Assembly: GCA_002841335.1 (NCBI GenBank)
Contig: PHEY01000004.1
Coordinates: 1-64,000, forward strand
Reading direction: 5' to 3'
DNA length: 64,000 bases
Source: Actinobacteria bacterium HGW-Actinobacteria-2
Lineage (GTDB): Bacteria; Actinomycetota; Actinomycetes; Propionibacteriales; Propionibacteriaceae
The notes below the pieces were generated by a model. It saw only the letters and a program-made list of their open reading frames with translations. It was not told where the DNA came from and did no database searches. The first letter of the stretch is position 1. The number at the start of each line of letters is the position of its first letter. Of the stretch, positions 56,990 through 64,000 are shown piece by piece. A program made the position numbers and the translations under genes.

Positions 56990-57868
56990 TCAACCGAGCG
57001 CGCTCAGCGCCTCGACCAGCCTCTTGTGCCGGAACTCGAAACCGGCCTCGTTCAGTCGGGCGGGCGCCACCCGTTGACCGCCGAGCAACAGCTCGCGGAC
57101 CAGTTCGCGTCCGAAGATCAGATTCAACGGGGTGATCGGCGTCGGCAGCACCGCCGGACGCTTGAGGTAGTCGGCGAAGGTACGGGTGAACTCGGCATTG
57201 GTGACAGCCCGCGGGCCGACCAGATTGACCGGACCGGTCAAGTCGCTGGTCAGCAGGAACTCCATCGCCCGGACGTGGTCGGTGATGCTGATCCAGCTCA
57301 GGAACTGGCGGCCGTCGCCGACGCGGCCACCCAGCCCGGCTGCGAACTGCGGCCAGATCGCGCCGAGGTAGCCGCCATCGCGGGCCAGCACCTGGCCGGT
57401 GCGCAGCAGTGCGGTGGAGACCGGGGAGTGGGCGGCAGCGGCTTCCCAGTCGCGCACCACGCTGGCCAGGAAGCCGCGTCCGTTGGCTGACAACTCGTCG
57501 ACCACTTCGGAGCCGGTGTCGCCGTAGTAGCCGATGGCCGAGCCGTTGAGCAGGCGCTGGCAGCGTCCGTCCGGGCTGAGTGAGGTGACGATGGTCAAGG
57601 TGGAGGTGACCCGCGAACGACGGATCGCCGCCTTGCGTTCGGAAGTCCAGCGACCAGCGGCGATCGGGGTGCCGGCCAGGTTGACCACCGCGTCGACGTC
57701 GTCCAAACCGGGGGACGAGATCCGGCCGGCGTCGGGATCCCAGCGACGGTCGTCTGGGCTGTGCGGAGTGCCTCGAACCAGCCGGACGACTTCGTGTCCA
57801 CCGCGGGTCAGTCGGCGGGCCAGGGCAGAGCCCAGCAGCCCCGTTGCACCTCCGATGGCTACCCGCAT
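56990..57868 (-). CDS. TIGR01777-family SDR epimerase
   Basis: 292 residues. RVAIGGATGLLGSALARRL is the NAD(P)-binding glycine motif; VDAVVNLAGTPIAAGRWT and LLNGSAIGYYGDTGSEVVDE carry the extended-SDR Ser/Tyr region (GYYG in place of YxxxK). The C-terminal DUF1731 domain (LPTPITPLNLIFGRELVRELLLGGQRV) completes the TIGR01777/YfcH layout. The physiological substrate is unknown. It lies between guaB and the MptB-like gene on the same strand, 30 nt from the latter. Confidence 0.9.
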   Translation of the reverse strand: MRVAIGGATGLLGSALARRLTRGGHEVVRLVRGTPHSPDDRRWDPDAGRISSPGLDDVDAVVNLAGTPIAAGRWTSERKAAIRRSRVTSTLTIVTSLSPDGRCQRLLNGSAIGYYGDTGSEVVDELSANGRGFLASVVRDWEAAAAHSPVSTALLRTGQVLARDGGYLGAIWPQFAAGLGGRVGDGRQFLSWISITDHVRAMEFLLTSDLTGPVNLVGPRAVTNAEFTRTFADYLKRPAVLPTPITPLNLIFGRELVRELLLGGQRVAPARLNEAGFEFRHKRLVEALSALG

Positions 57869-57898
57869 GTCATCGATCCTGCCACGCCCGGTTGATGA

Positions 57899-59275
57899 TC
57901 AGTACCGTCCGTGCCAGATCGCGGTCTGGATGGCATTCCACACGCAGAAGGCGATCGCCAGCCCGAAGACCGCATAGCGCTGCTTGCGGGTCAGCGGCAC
58001 CAGGCCGAGCAGGGCCAGGCTCCACGGCAGATACCAGGGGTGCAGGGCTTGTCCCAGCACGGCGATCGCCAGCGACGCCCACGCCACCAGGGCGAGCGGA
58101 CGATCGGCGAAACGCACCACGATCCAGATCAGCACGATCAGCAGGATTGCGGTGGTCACCCGTCCGGCGACGACCAGGAAGGCGGTGTAGGAGCCGCCGC
58201 CGAGTTGCACCAGCAACCCAACGAACTTCGCCAGCAACACCAGTGGGGCGGGAGTGGCCGCCAGCCCCATCAGGTCGAGCCACTTCGTCCAGCCGAAGCC
58301 CAGCCCGCTGGCCAGGCTGATCGCCACGAAGGTGGCGGCGGCCACCGCGGTGGCGACCGCGCTTCGCCAGCCCAACAGCCACAGTCGCCGCAGCATCGGC
58401 AGGGATCCCAGTTGGGCGAGCACCGGGAGACCGGCCACCGCGATCACGGTGAGACCACCCTGCTGCTTCAGTGCCATCGCCACCCCGACCAGGACGGGGG
58501 CGACGACCAGCGACCCCACTGCTCTCGGCCAGCGCAAGGCCACCCAGATGGCCGCCAGACTGACCGCCACCATGGGGGCATCGTTGTGGGCGCCGCCGAT
58601 GAAATGCAGCATCAGCAACGGATTCAGCACGCCCAGCCAGACCGCACTGCGCTTCGACACCCCGACGCGTCCGGCGATCTGGGGAACCAGCCACAGCATC
58701 GCCGCGACCGCGAGCAGTGCGGGCAGGCGCAGCGCCACGATTCCCCAGTAGGGATGGAAGCCGGTCAGGGTCACCAGTGCCTGATCCATCCGCAAGGTCA
58801 GCGGGGGATAAGCCACCCCGGAGCCGGCCCACAGCTGGTCGACCTGGCCGACATAAGGGCCGCCGCTGGCCGCCAGACCCACGTCGTAGGGGTTCGCGCC
58901 GGTGTGCAGCGTCCAGCCCAGGTCGGCGTACAAGGTGGCGTCCGGGCTGAGCACCGGCGGCACCACCAGCAGCGGCAGCGACCACAGTGCGAGCGTGACC
59001 GCGGCATTCACCGGTGCCCGGTGGGCGGTCGGACGCACATGCCACCAGGCCCAGGTGAGCGCCGCCACGCCGACGACCAGCATCACCCGATCGAGGTAGA
59101 AGCCGGCGGTGTAGTCGCCGACCAGCAGACCCAGAGCGTTCACCCATCCGGCCGGCCAGCCGTGCGGATCGAAGGAGAACTCCGGATTGCAGGACGCCCA
59201 GCCGATCAGCACCGAGCCGAGGAAGCCGACCCACACCCCAGGAGAGCGCAAAGCGCTGACCGGTGTGCTGGACAT
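57899..59275 (-). CDS. MptB-like polyprenol-phosphomannose-dependent mannosyltransferase family membrane protein
   Basis: 458 residues from ATG 59273-59275 with AGGGGG upstream; the codon before is an unlikely TTG. About 11-12 membrane helices. [22 protein letters not shown] and [19 protein letters not shown] match the first-loop acidic motif and the NPL..H..GGAHND motif of the MptB/GT-C group that elongates lipomannan in mycobacteria. Sugar and acceptor are not determined here; a membrane lipoglycan is likely for an actinobacterium. Confidence 0.82.
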   Translation of the reverse strand: MSSTPVSALRSPGVWVGFLGSVLIGWASCNPEFSFDPHGWPAGWVNALGLLVGDYTAGFYLDRVMLVVGVAALTWAWWHVRPTAHRAPVNAAVTLALWSLPLLVVPPVLSPDATLYADLGWTLHTGANPYDVGLAASGGPYVGQVDQLWAGSGVAYPPLTLRMDQALVTLTGFHPYWGIVALRLPALLAVAAMLWLVPQIAGRVGVSKRSAVWLGVLNPLLMLHFIGGAHNDAPMVAVSLAAIWVALRWPRAVGSLVVAPVLVGVAMALKQQGGLTVIAVAGLPVLAQLGSLPMLRRLWLLGWRSAVATAVAAATFVAISLASGLGFGWTKWLDLMGLAATPAPLVLLAKFVGLLVQLGGGSYTAFLVVAGRVTTAILLIVLIWIVVRFADRPLALVAWASLAIAVLGQALHPWYLPWSLALLGLVPLTRKQRYAVFGLAIAFCVWNAIQTAIWHGRY

Positions 59276-59424
59276 CAAACCCCCTGGCTGTGAATCGACG
59301 CCGCCAGTCTAGGGGCGCGATGAGTCGGGCAAGCTCGGTGTGAGGCCTCCCTGCTCACCGGAACCTGCACCGATGGGCTTGGCGGCTCGATACGTAAGGT
59401 AGGCGGTGAACACGAGGGGGCAGC

Positions 59425-61203
59425 ATGGACGCAGCGTTGACCGGCATGGGCGCGATCGTCGCGCCCGACGGGGTGGGCTTCCGGGTCTGGGCCCCGAATG
59501 CCGAGACCGTCGCCGTGATCGGCGACTTCAACGGCTGGGACGCCGCCGGCGTCCCGCTGGCGCGTGAGAACGGCGGCTACTGGTGCGGCTTCGTCCCGGC
59601 GGCGAGGGCGGGCCAGGAGTACCGCCTCGTCCTCACCAACGCCGGCACCCGGATCGAGCGGGTCGATCCCTACGCTGCGCAGGTGACCAACTCGGTCGGC
59701 AACGGCGTCATCTACGACCACGCGGCGTTCGACTGGGGCGATGACGACTTCACTCCAGCCACGTTGAACGAGCTGGTGATCTACGAGCTGCACACCGGCA
59801 CCTTCGCTGCCACCGCCGACGGCCAGGTGGCCGATCTGGACGAGTTGGCCGCGCGGCTGTCGCATGTGGTCGCCCTCGGTGCGAATGCGATCCAACTGAT
59901 GCCGGTGGCCGAGTTCGCCGGTGACGTGTCCTGGGGCTACAACCCGGCCCACATCTTCGCCGTCGAAAGCGCCTACGGGGGTCCGGACGCCCTCAAGCGC
60001 CTGGTCAAGGCCGCTCACGCCGCGGGCTTGGCGGTGATCCAGGACGTCGTCTACAACCATTTCGGGCCCAGCGACTTGAACCTGTGGCAGTTCGACGGCT
60101 GGTCGGCTGACGGCAAGGGCGGCATCTACTTCTTCAACGACTGGCGCTCGGCCACGCCGTGGGGCGACACCCGTCCCGACTACGGACGCGGCGAGGTGCG
60201 CCAGTTCATCCGCGACAACGCCTTGGGTTGGCTGGAGAACTTCCACCTCGACGGCCTGCGTTACGACATGACCCCCTACATGCGCAGCGTGGACGCCGGC
60301 GAGATGAACATCCCCGAAGGCTGGACGCTGTGCCACTGGATCAACACCGAGGTGCGCACCAAGTACCCGCGTAAGTTCCTGATCGCCGAGGACCTGCACT
60401 CCAATCCGGCCGTCAGTGACCCCGGGCCGAACGGGGCGGCCTTCCACGCCCAGTGGGACGCACAGTTCGTCCATCCGGTGCGGGAGGCGATGATCGGCGC
60501 CGATGACGCCTACCGGTCGACCGAGGAGGTCGCCGAGGCCATCAGCTACTCCTACGGCGACGCGTTCGCCCGGGTGATCTACACCGAGAGTCACGACGAG
60601 GTCGCCAACGGCAAGGCGCGGGTACCGCAGGAGATCGACGCCGCCGACCCGACCGGCTACTACGCCCAGAAACGCTCCACTCTGGGCGCGGGGCTCGTGT
60701 TCACCGCGCCGGGCGTCCCGATGATCTTCCAGGGCCAGGAGTTCCTCGAAGGTGGCTGGTTCCGTGACACCGTGGCCTTGGATTGGGCGCAGGACGAGGG
60801 CTTTCACGGGATCGTGCGGCTGTACCGCGACCTGATCCGGCTGCGTCTGAATCGGGACGGACGCACCGCCGGCCTCACCGGTGGCGGCATCAGCGTCTTC
60901 CACAACAACGACGCGGCCAATCTGCTCGCATTTCACCGGTGGCGCGATCACGGCGTCGGCGACGACGTGGTGGTGGTGGCCAACCTGTCGGCGACCGGAC
61001 GCGGCGGCTACCGGATCGGCTTCCCGGCACCGGGGAAGTGGACGTGCGTGTTCAACTCCGACGCTCGGGTCTACTCCGACGCGTTCGGCGACCAGCTCAG
61101 CACCGACCTGGTTGCCCAGGCCGACGGCTATGACAGACTGCCGGCCAGCGCCGAGATCGCGATCGGCGGCTACACCATGCTGATCTACGCGCGCCAGGAG
61201 TGA
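59425..61203 (+). CDS. GH13 alpha-glucan enzyme, branching-enzyme-like, with CBM48
   Basis: 592 residues. Residues ~10-100 are CBM48 (GFRVWAPNAETVAVIGDFNGW). The TIM barrel carries GH13 region I DVVYNH at ~207, region II GLRYDMTPY with nucleophile Asp281, region III LIAEDLH with Glu322 and region IV YTESHDEVANGK with Asp391. The last is close to the SHDEVVHGK of branching enzymes and argues against TreZ, which it otherwise resembles. A C-terminal beta domain begins ~500. It probably makes or reshapes alpha-1,6 branches in glycogen. Stand-alone, overlapped upstream only by intergenic sequence. Confidence 0.82.
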   Translation: MDAALTGMGAIVAPDGVGFRVWAPNAETVAVIGDFNGWDAAGVPLARENGGYWCGFVPAARAGQEYRLVLTNAGTRIERVDPYAAQVTNSVGNGVIYDHAAFDWGDDDFTPATLNELVIYELHTGTFAATADGQVADLDELAARLSHVVALGANAIQLMPVAEFAGDVSWGYNPAHIFAVESAYGGPDALKRLVKAAHAAGLAVIQDVVYNHFGPSDLNLWQFDGWSADGKGGIYFFNDWRSATPWGDTRPDYGRGEVRQFIRDNALGWLENFHLDGLRYDMTPYMRSVDAGEMNIPEGWTLCHWINTEVRTKYPRKFLIAEDLHSNPAVSDPGPNGAAFHAQWDAQFVHPVREAMIGADDAYRSTEEVAEAISYSYGDAFARVIYTESHDEVANGKARVPQEIDAADPTGYYAQKRSTLGAGLVFTAPGVPMIFQGQEFLEGGWFRDTVALDWAQDEGFHGIVRLYRDLIRLRLNRDGRTAGLTGGGISVFHNNDAANLLAFHRWRDHGVGDDVVVVANLSATGRGGYRIGFPAPGKWTCVFNSDARVYSDAFGDQLSTDLVAQADGYDRLPASAEIAIGGYTMLIYARQE

Positions 61204-61205
61204 CC

Positions 61206-61760
61206 ATGGGCGAACCGAGCCTCGACGCATTGCCCGTTCTGGGGGACGCGCTCCTGGGGCTGCGGCAGCCGAGCGACGACGACATCCCTGCTTTGGTGGA
61301 GGCGTGCAACGATCCGCTCTCGGCACGCTTCACCCGGCTCCCGGTGCCGTACACCGCCGCCGACGCCGAGCACTATGTGCGCAGCTCGGCCGAGGGTTGG
61401 CGCGACCAGACCGGTGCGCTGTTCGTGATCACCCTGGACGAGAGGTTGGCCGGCACCTGCTCGCTGCGCATCGACGCCGAGAACCCCACCGAGGCCGAAG
61501 TGGGCTACCTGGTCGCGCCGTGGGCGCGCAACCGTGGAGTCGCCCGCGCCGCCGTCGAACTGATCACCGAGTGGGGCCTGCATAGCTGGGGGCTGACCCG
61601 CCTGGTCGCCAACATCGAGGATCTCAACCCCGCCTCGATCGCCGTGGTGACCCCGCTGGGCTATCGCCGCGTCGAGCCCGGCTACGTCCAGGATCTCAAG
61701 GGGACGCAGCGTGCGATGCACCACTGGGAACGCTTGGCCGAGACCACTGAAGCCAACTGA
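61206..61760 (+). CDS. GNAT-family N-acetyltransferase, RimJ/RimL type
   Basis: 184 residues from ATG 61206, 3 nt after the GH13 stop, with AGGAG within the end of that gene; an in-frame GTG at 61200 is an alternative. LLGLRQPSDDDIPALVEACND and the acetyl-CoA loop EVGYLVAPWARNRGVARAAVEL, with NPASIAVVTPLGYRRV, fit the RimJ/RimL group acting on protein N-termini or small amines. The substrate is unknown. Likely co-transcribed with the GH13 gene. Confidence 0.88.
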   Translation: MGEPSLDALPVLGDALLGLRQPSDDDIPALVEACNDPLSARFTRLPVPYTAADAEHYVRSSAEGWRDQTGALFVITLDERLAGTCSLRIDAENPTEAEVGYLVAPWARNRGVARAAVELITEWGLHSWGLTRLVANIEDLNPASIAVVTPLGYRRVEPGYVQDLKGTQRAMHHWERLAETTEAN

Positions 61761-61800
61761 CGGCTGAGATCGGGGCCATGCCGGCCCGGCGCGGGACGTG

Positions 61801-62073
61801 TCAGTGGCCCAGCGGCTGGAGCACGTTCAGGCTGATCAGGATGAACAGCACGGCCGCGCCGACGGCCAAACCGAGCCCGAGGCGTCCGGCCAGTCGGGCG
61901 GGAGTCTTCTTGACCAGCAGGCCCAGCACGATCAGCAGTGCGCCGACGATCGCCGCGCCGATCGCCCATCCAGGTCGGAACAGGCCCACCACCAGGCCGA
62001 CCGCGAGGCCGAGCATGGTCAAGGCGGCCTCCGGGCCGGGAACGCGCTGAGTGGGATCGAAACTGCCTGGCAT
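61801..62073 (-). CDS. Small membrane protein (unknown)
   Basis: 90 residues from ATG 62071-62073. After a short polar start (PGSFDPTQRVPGPEA) there are three membrane helices (AALTMLGLAVGLVVGLF, WAIGAAIVGALLIVLGLLV, LGLGLAVGAAVLFILISLNVL) with a basic turn KKTPARLAGR between the second and third. An in-frame ATG 9 nt upstream is possible. Divergent from the MATE gene, with 48 nt between the starts, and convergent with the GNAT gene. Confidence 0.68.
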   Translation of the reverse strand: MPGSFDPTQRVPGPEAALTMLGLAVGLVVGLFRPGWAIGAAIVGALLIVLGLLVKKTPARLAGRLGLGLAVGAAVLFILISLNVLQPLGH

Positions 62074-62121
62074 GCGTCTCAATCTAGTCCGGCGCCGTCA
62101 CACCCGGGTTAGGTTTGCCCG

Positions 62122-63456
62122 GTGACGACGCCAGGATCTCTCAGCCGCGAGATCCTGGCGCTGGCGGTGCCGGCCTTCCTCGCGTTGGTCGCCGAGCCGC
62201 TGTTCCTGCTGGCTGACACCGCGATCGTCGGACACCTCGGTACGGCCTCGCTGGCCGGGTTGGGAGTGGCCTCTGCGGTGCTGCTCACCGCGGCCAACCT
62301 CTTCGTCTTCCTCGCCTACGGCACCACCTCGATCGTGGCCAGGCAGGTCGGTGCCGGTGCGCTGAAGGCGGCCGCGACCGCCAGTCTGGACGGCAGCTGG
62401 CTGGCCTTGGGCGTGGGGGTGATCGTGGCCGTGCCGGTGGCCGCAGCCGCTGAGCCACTGTGTGCCGCGTTCGGCGCCTCGGCGGCGGTGGTGGCGCAGG
62501 GATCGCTCTACTTGCGCATCTCGGCCTTGGGGCTTCCGGCGATGTTGGTGGCCTTGGCCGCCACCGGGGGCCTGCGCGGCTTTCAGGACACCCGCACCCC
62601 GATGATCGCCTCGGTGGCCGGCTTCGGCGCGAACCTGGTGCTGAACTTGGTCTTTGTGCTGGGTCTGGGCTGGGGGATCGCCGGTTCGGCGTGGGGCACC
62701 GTGATCGCCCAGACGGCGATGGCGGTCGCCTTGGTGGCGGTGCTGGTTCGTCGGGCGCGACGGGAGCACGCCTCGCTGCGCCCGCAGGTCTTCGGCGTTT
62801 TGCGGGCGGCGGCCACCGGCGTCCCGCTGCTGGTGCGCACGCTCGCCTTGCGCGCCATCCTGCTGCTGACCACCTGGGTGGCTGCCGGGTTCGGCGACGT
62901 CGCGCTGGCCGCACACCAGGTGGCCGCGACCGTGTGGACGTTCCAGGCGTTCGCGTTGGATGCGCTGGCGATCGCCGGGCAGGCGCTGACCGGCAAGTCG
63001 TTGGGAGCCGGCGATGTGGTCGGCGCGCGAGCGGCCACGGCGATCATGCTGCGCTGGGGCGGCTGGGGAGGGCTCGTCCTCGGCCTGCTGATCTCTGCGG
63101 CGTCGCCGCTGCTCCCGGCGCTGTTCACCCCCGATCCGGACGTCCGGGCGGCCGTGGGTGCGGCGTTGGTCGTGGTCGGTCTGGCCGGTTGGCTGGCCGG
63201 GTTGGTGTTCGTGATCGACGGCGTCCTGATCGGCGCCGGCGACGGACGTTGGCTGGCCGGAGCCATGGCGGGCACGCTGGCGCTCTACCTTCCGCTGATC
63301 GCGATTCTGCGCGCCAACACCGCCATGGTGGCGAGCTGGGGTGCTCCGGCCAGCATGGTGGCGCTGTGGCTCGCGTTCAGCGCGTTCATGCTGATCCGGG
63401 CCGGATTCCTGTGGCACCGCGTGCGCTCGGACCGCTGGATGGTGGTGGGGGCCTGA
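62122..63456 (+). CDS. MATE-family efflux transporter (DinF-like)
   Basis: 444 residues, 12 membrane helices in two homologous halves. REILALAVPAFLALVAEPLFLLADTAIVGHLG is the MATE N-terminal motif (split runs), followed by GLRGFQDTRTPMI and a second half with HQVAATVWTFQAFALDALAIAGQALTGK. This fits the DinF subgroup. Cation-coupled drug or metabolite export is the family role; the substrate is not known. GTG 62122 is used, with only a weak ribosome binding site. A 134-nt region with no gene separates it from the FHA gene. Confidence 0.93.
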   Translation: MTTPGSLSREILALAVPAFLALVAEPLFLLADTAIVGHLGTASLAGLGVASAVLLTAANLFVFLAYGTTSIVARQVGAGALKAAATASLDGSWLALGVGVIVAVPVAAAAEPLCAAFGASAAVVAQGSLYLRISALGLPAMLVALAATGGLRGFQDTRTPMIASVAGFGANLVLNLVFVLGLGWGIAGSAWGTVIAQTAMAVALVAVLVRRARREHASLRPQVFGVLRAAATGVPLLVRTLALRAILLLTTWVAAGFGDVALAAHQVAATVWTFQAFALDALAIAGQALTGKSLGAGDVVGARAATAIMLRWGGWGGLVLGLLISAASPLLPALFTPDPDVRAAVGAALVVVGLAGWLAGLVFVIDGVLIGAGDGRWLAGAMAGTLALYLPLIAILRANTAMVASWGAPASMVALWLAFSAFMLIRAGFLWHRVRSDRWMVVGA

Positions 63457-63590
63457 GCCCAGCAGGCGGCCGTTGGTTCATTGGTCAACCAACCGTTCTT
63501 CTGGCGGACGATCTCATCGGTCGCGGTGGACGGCGCGACTGTGCGGGTGGGATATTCATGCGGGAGTGATATCGGTGGGGGGACAGCGAT

Positions 63591-64000
63591 ATGGCTGGGT
63601 TGGCCGTACGCGCGGGTGATCGGGTAGTAACCCTGGGGGACGTGGGGCCATTCGTCGTCGGTCGTGCCGTCGACGCCGATTTGGCCCTCACCGATCCTCA
63701 GGTCTCGCGGCAGCACCTCATTCTCACCGGAACCGGCGCGGAATGGTCGGCCTACGACATGGGCGGCGGCACCTACCGCGACGGCGAGTTGGTGCAGCCC
63801 GGCGCCCCTATCGCCGTGGAGCCCGGCACGGCGCTGATGCTCGGCCACCCGGAACAAGGCGTGATGGTGGAGTTCGTGTCCACCGAGCAGATCGTGCCAC
63901 GCCGGGTACAACTCGATGCCTCCACCGGATGGGAGCCACAGCCGCGGCCCGCTGCCGGCGGCAGCAGCGGTCGTGAACTGTCCCAGTCGCGGGTGATCCG
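63591..64000 (+). CDS. FHA-domain protein, N-terminal part (truncated by window end)
   Basis: 136 complete codons, open at the window end, so only the N-terminus is seen. ATG 63591 follows GGGGGGACAG. Residues ~5-95 are an FHA domain: FVVGRAVDADLALTDPQVSR, then QHLIL, with Ser/Arg in the phosphothreonine pocket (VGR, SRQH) and an aromatic YDMGGGTYRDGE in place of the usual N-G-T. A Pro/Gly linker starts at ~115 (EPQPRPAAGGSSG). The rest of the protein, possibly a transporter or another FHA module, lies outside. Not the same as the FHA part of the secretion ATPase. Confidence 0.8.
   Translation, partial: MAGLAVRAGDRVVTLGDVGPFVVGRAVDADLALTDPQVSRQHLILTGTGAEWSAYDMGGGTYRDGELVQPGAPIAVEPGTALMLGHPEQGVMVEFVSTEQIVPRRVQLDASTGWEPQPRPAAGGSSGRELSQSRVI

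Noticed and set aside
59425..61203. Call as malto-oligosyltrehalose trehalohydrolase (TreZ)
   Set aside because: Region IV reads ESHDEVANGK as in branching enzymes, and no treY or treX gene is nearby.
63471..63496. GTTGGTT/AACCAAC inverted repeat after the MATE gene as terminator
   Set aside because: Stem is only 7 bp with low GC and lacks a U-tract; not enough to call.

Overview
The window is high-GC DNA of an actinobacterium. Pointers are GTG starts, ATGA/GTGA stop-start overlaps, an actinobacterial set of housekeeping genes (EF-G2, GuaB3 beside GuaB, a monomeric NADP isocitrate dehydrogenase, a His-tailed GroEL next to GroES, a THUMP-like methyltransferase before groES, an MptB-like mannosyltransferase) and a WXG100/FtsK-type secretion locus. 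A propionibacterial relative is possible, but that is inference. I see no rRNA, tRNA, CRISPR array, transposase or prophage.

Region by region. 1-1.4 kb: a cobalamin-riboswitch leader drives a secreted alpha/alpha-barrel protein and the start of a second exported protein (minus strand), probably a B12 capture/uptake operon cut by the window edge. 1.5-4.0 kb: small acidic helical protein and a trmB-truA-rsmC-like RNA-modification operon (minus). 4.2-9.0 kb: YccF and MarC membrane proteins, a DsbA/FrnE-like oxidoreductase, and an agmatine deiminase-amidase pair. 9.0-11.1 kb: EF-G2.

11.4-23.9 kb is the accessory highlight, a compact type VII-like (ESX/Ess) secretion island. It holds a WXG100-size protein, a two-helix membrane protein, a second WXG100-like protein, an SseB-like protein, a polymorphic toxin with a C-terminal Ntox15/Tde1-type HxxD nuclease domain, a small unknown gene, a Tdi1-like immunity protein, and a 1462-residue FHA-FtsK/SpoIIIE ATPase of EssC type. 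In inverted orientation on the far side lies a second toxin with a nearly identical 338-residue N-terminal delivery module but a papain-like (Cys-His-Asp) C-terminal toxin domain, followed by a putative immunity gene. The two toxin 5' halves form a ~1 kb inverted repeat flanking the ATPase gene.

24-30.6 kb: citrate synthase, a GH16-like protein, a GH2 beta-mannosidase-like enzyme coupled to DUF1839, and a PD-(D/E)XK/AbiEi-like protein. 30.7-42 kb: rplM-rpsI-glmM, coaA, glmS-acpS-nnr, then a tightly overlapped tsaE(GNAT fusion)-tsaB-rimI-tsaD-nudix run ending in a polyproline Clp-N membrane protein. 43-50.5 kb: icd, small membrane proteins, a THUMP-like methyltransferase, groES-groEL under a promoter bracketed by two CIRCE operators, a nested inverted-repeat cluster and a secreted RTX-type repeat protein. 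50.6-64 kb: ABC transporter with a convergent two-component system, guaB and guaB3, a TIGR01777 epimerase, an MptB-like transferase, a GH13 branching-enzyme-like protein, GNAT, a small membrane protein, a MATE exporter and the start of an FHA protein running off the end.

The only stretch over 300 bases without a gene is 49362-49722, which holds the groEL terminator and the four-unit inverted repeat. Function calls rest on motif recognition by eye; no database search was run.
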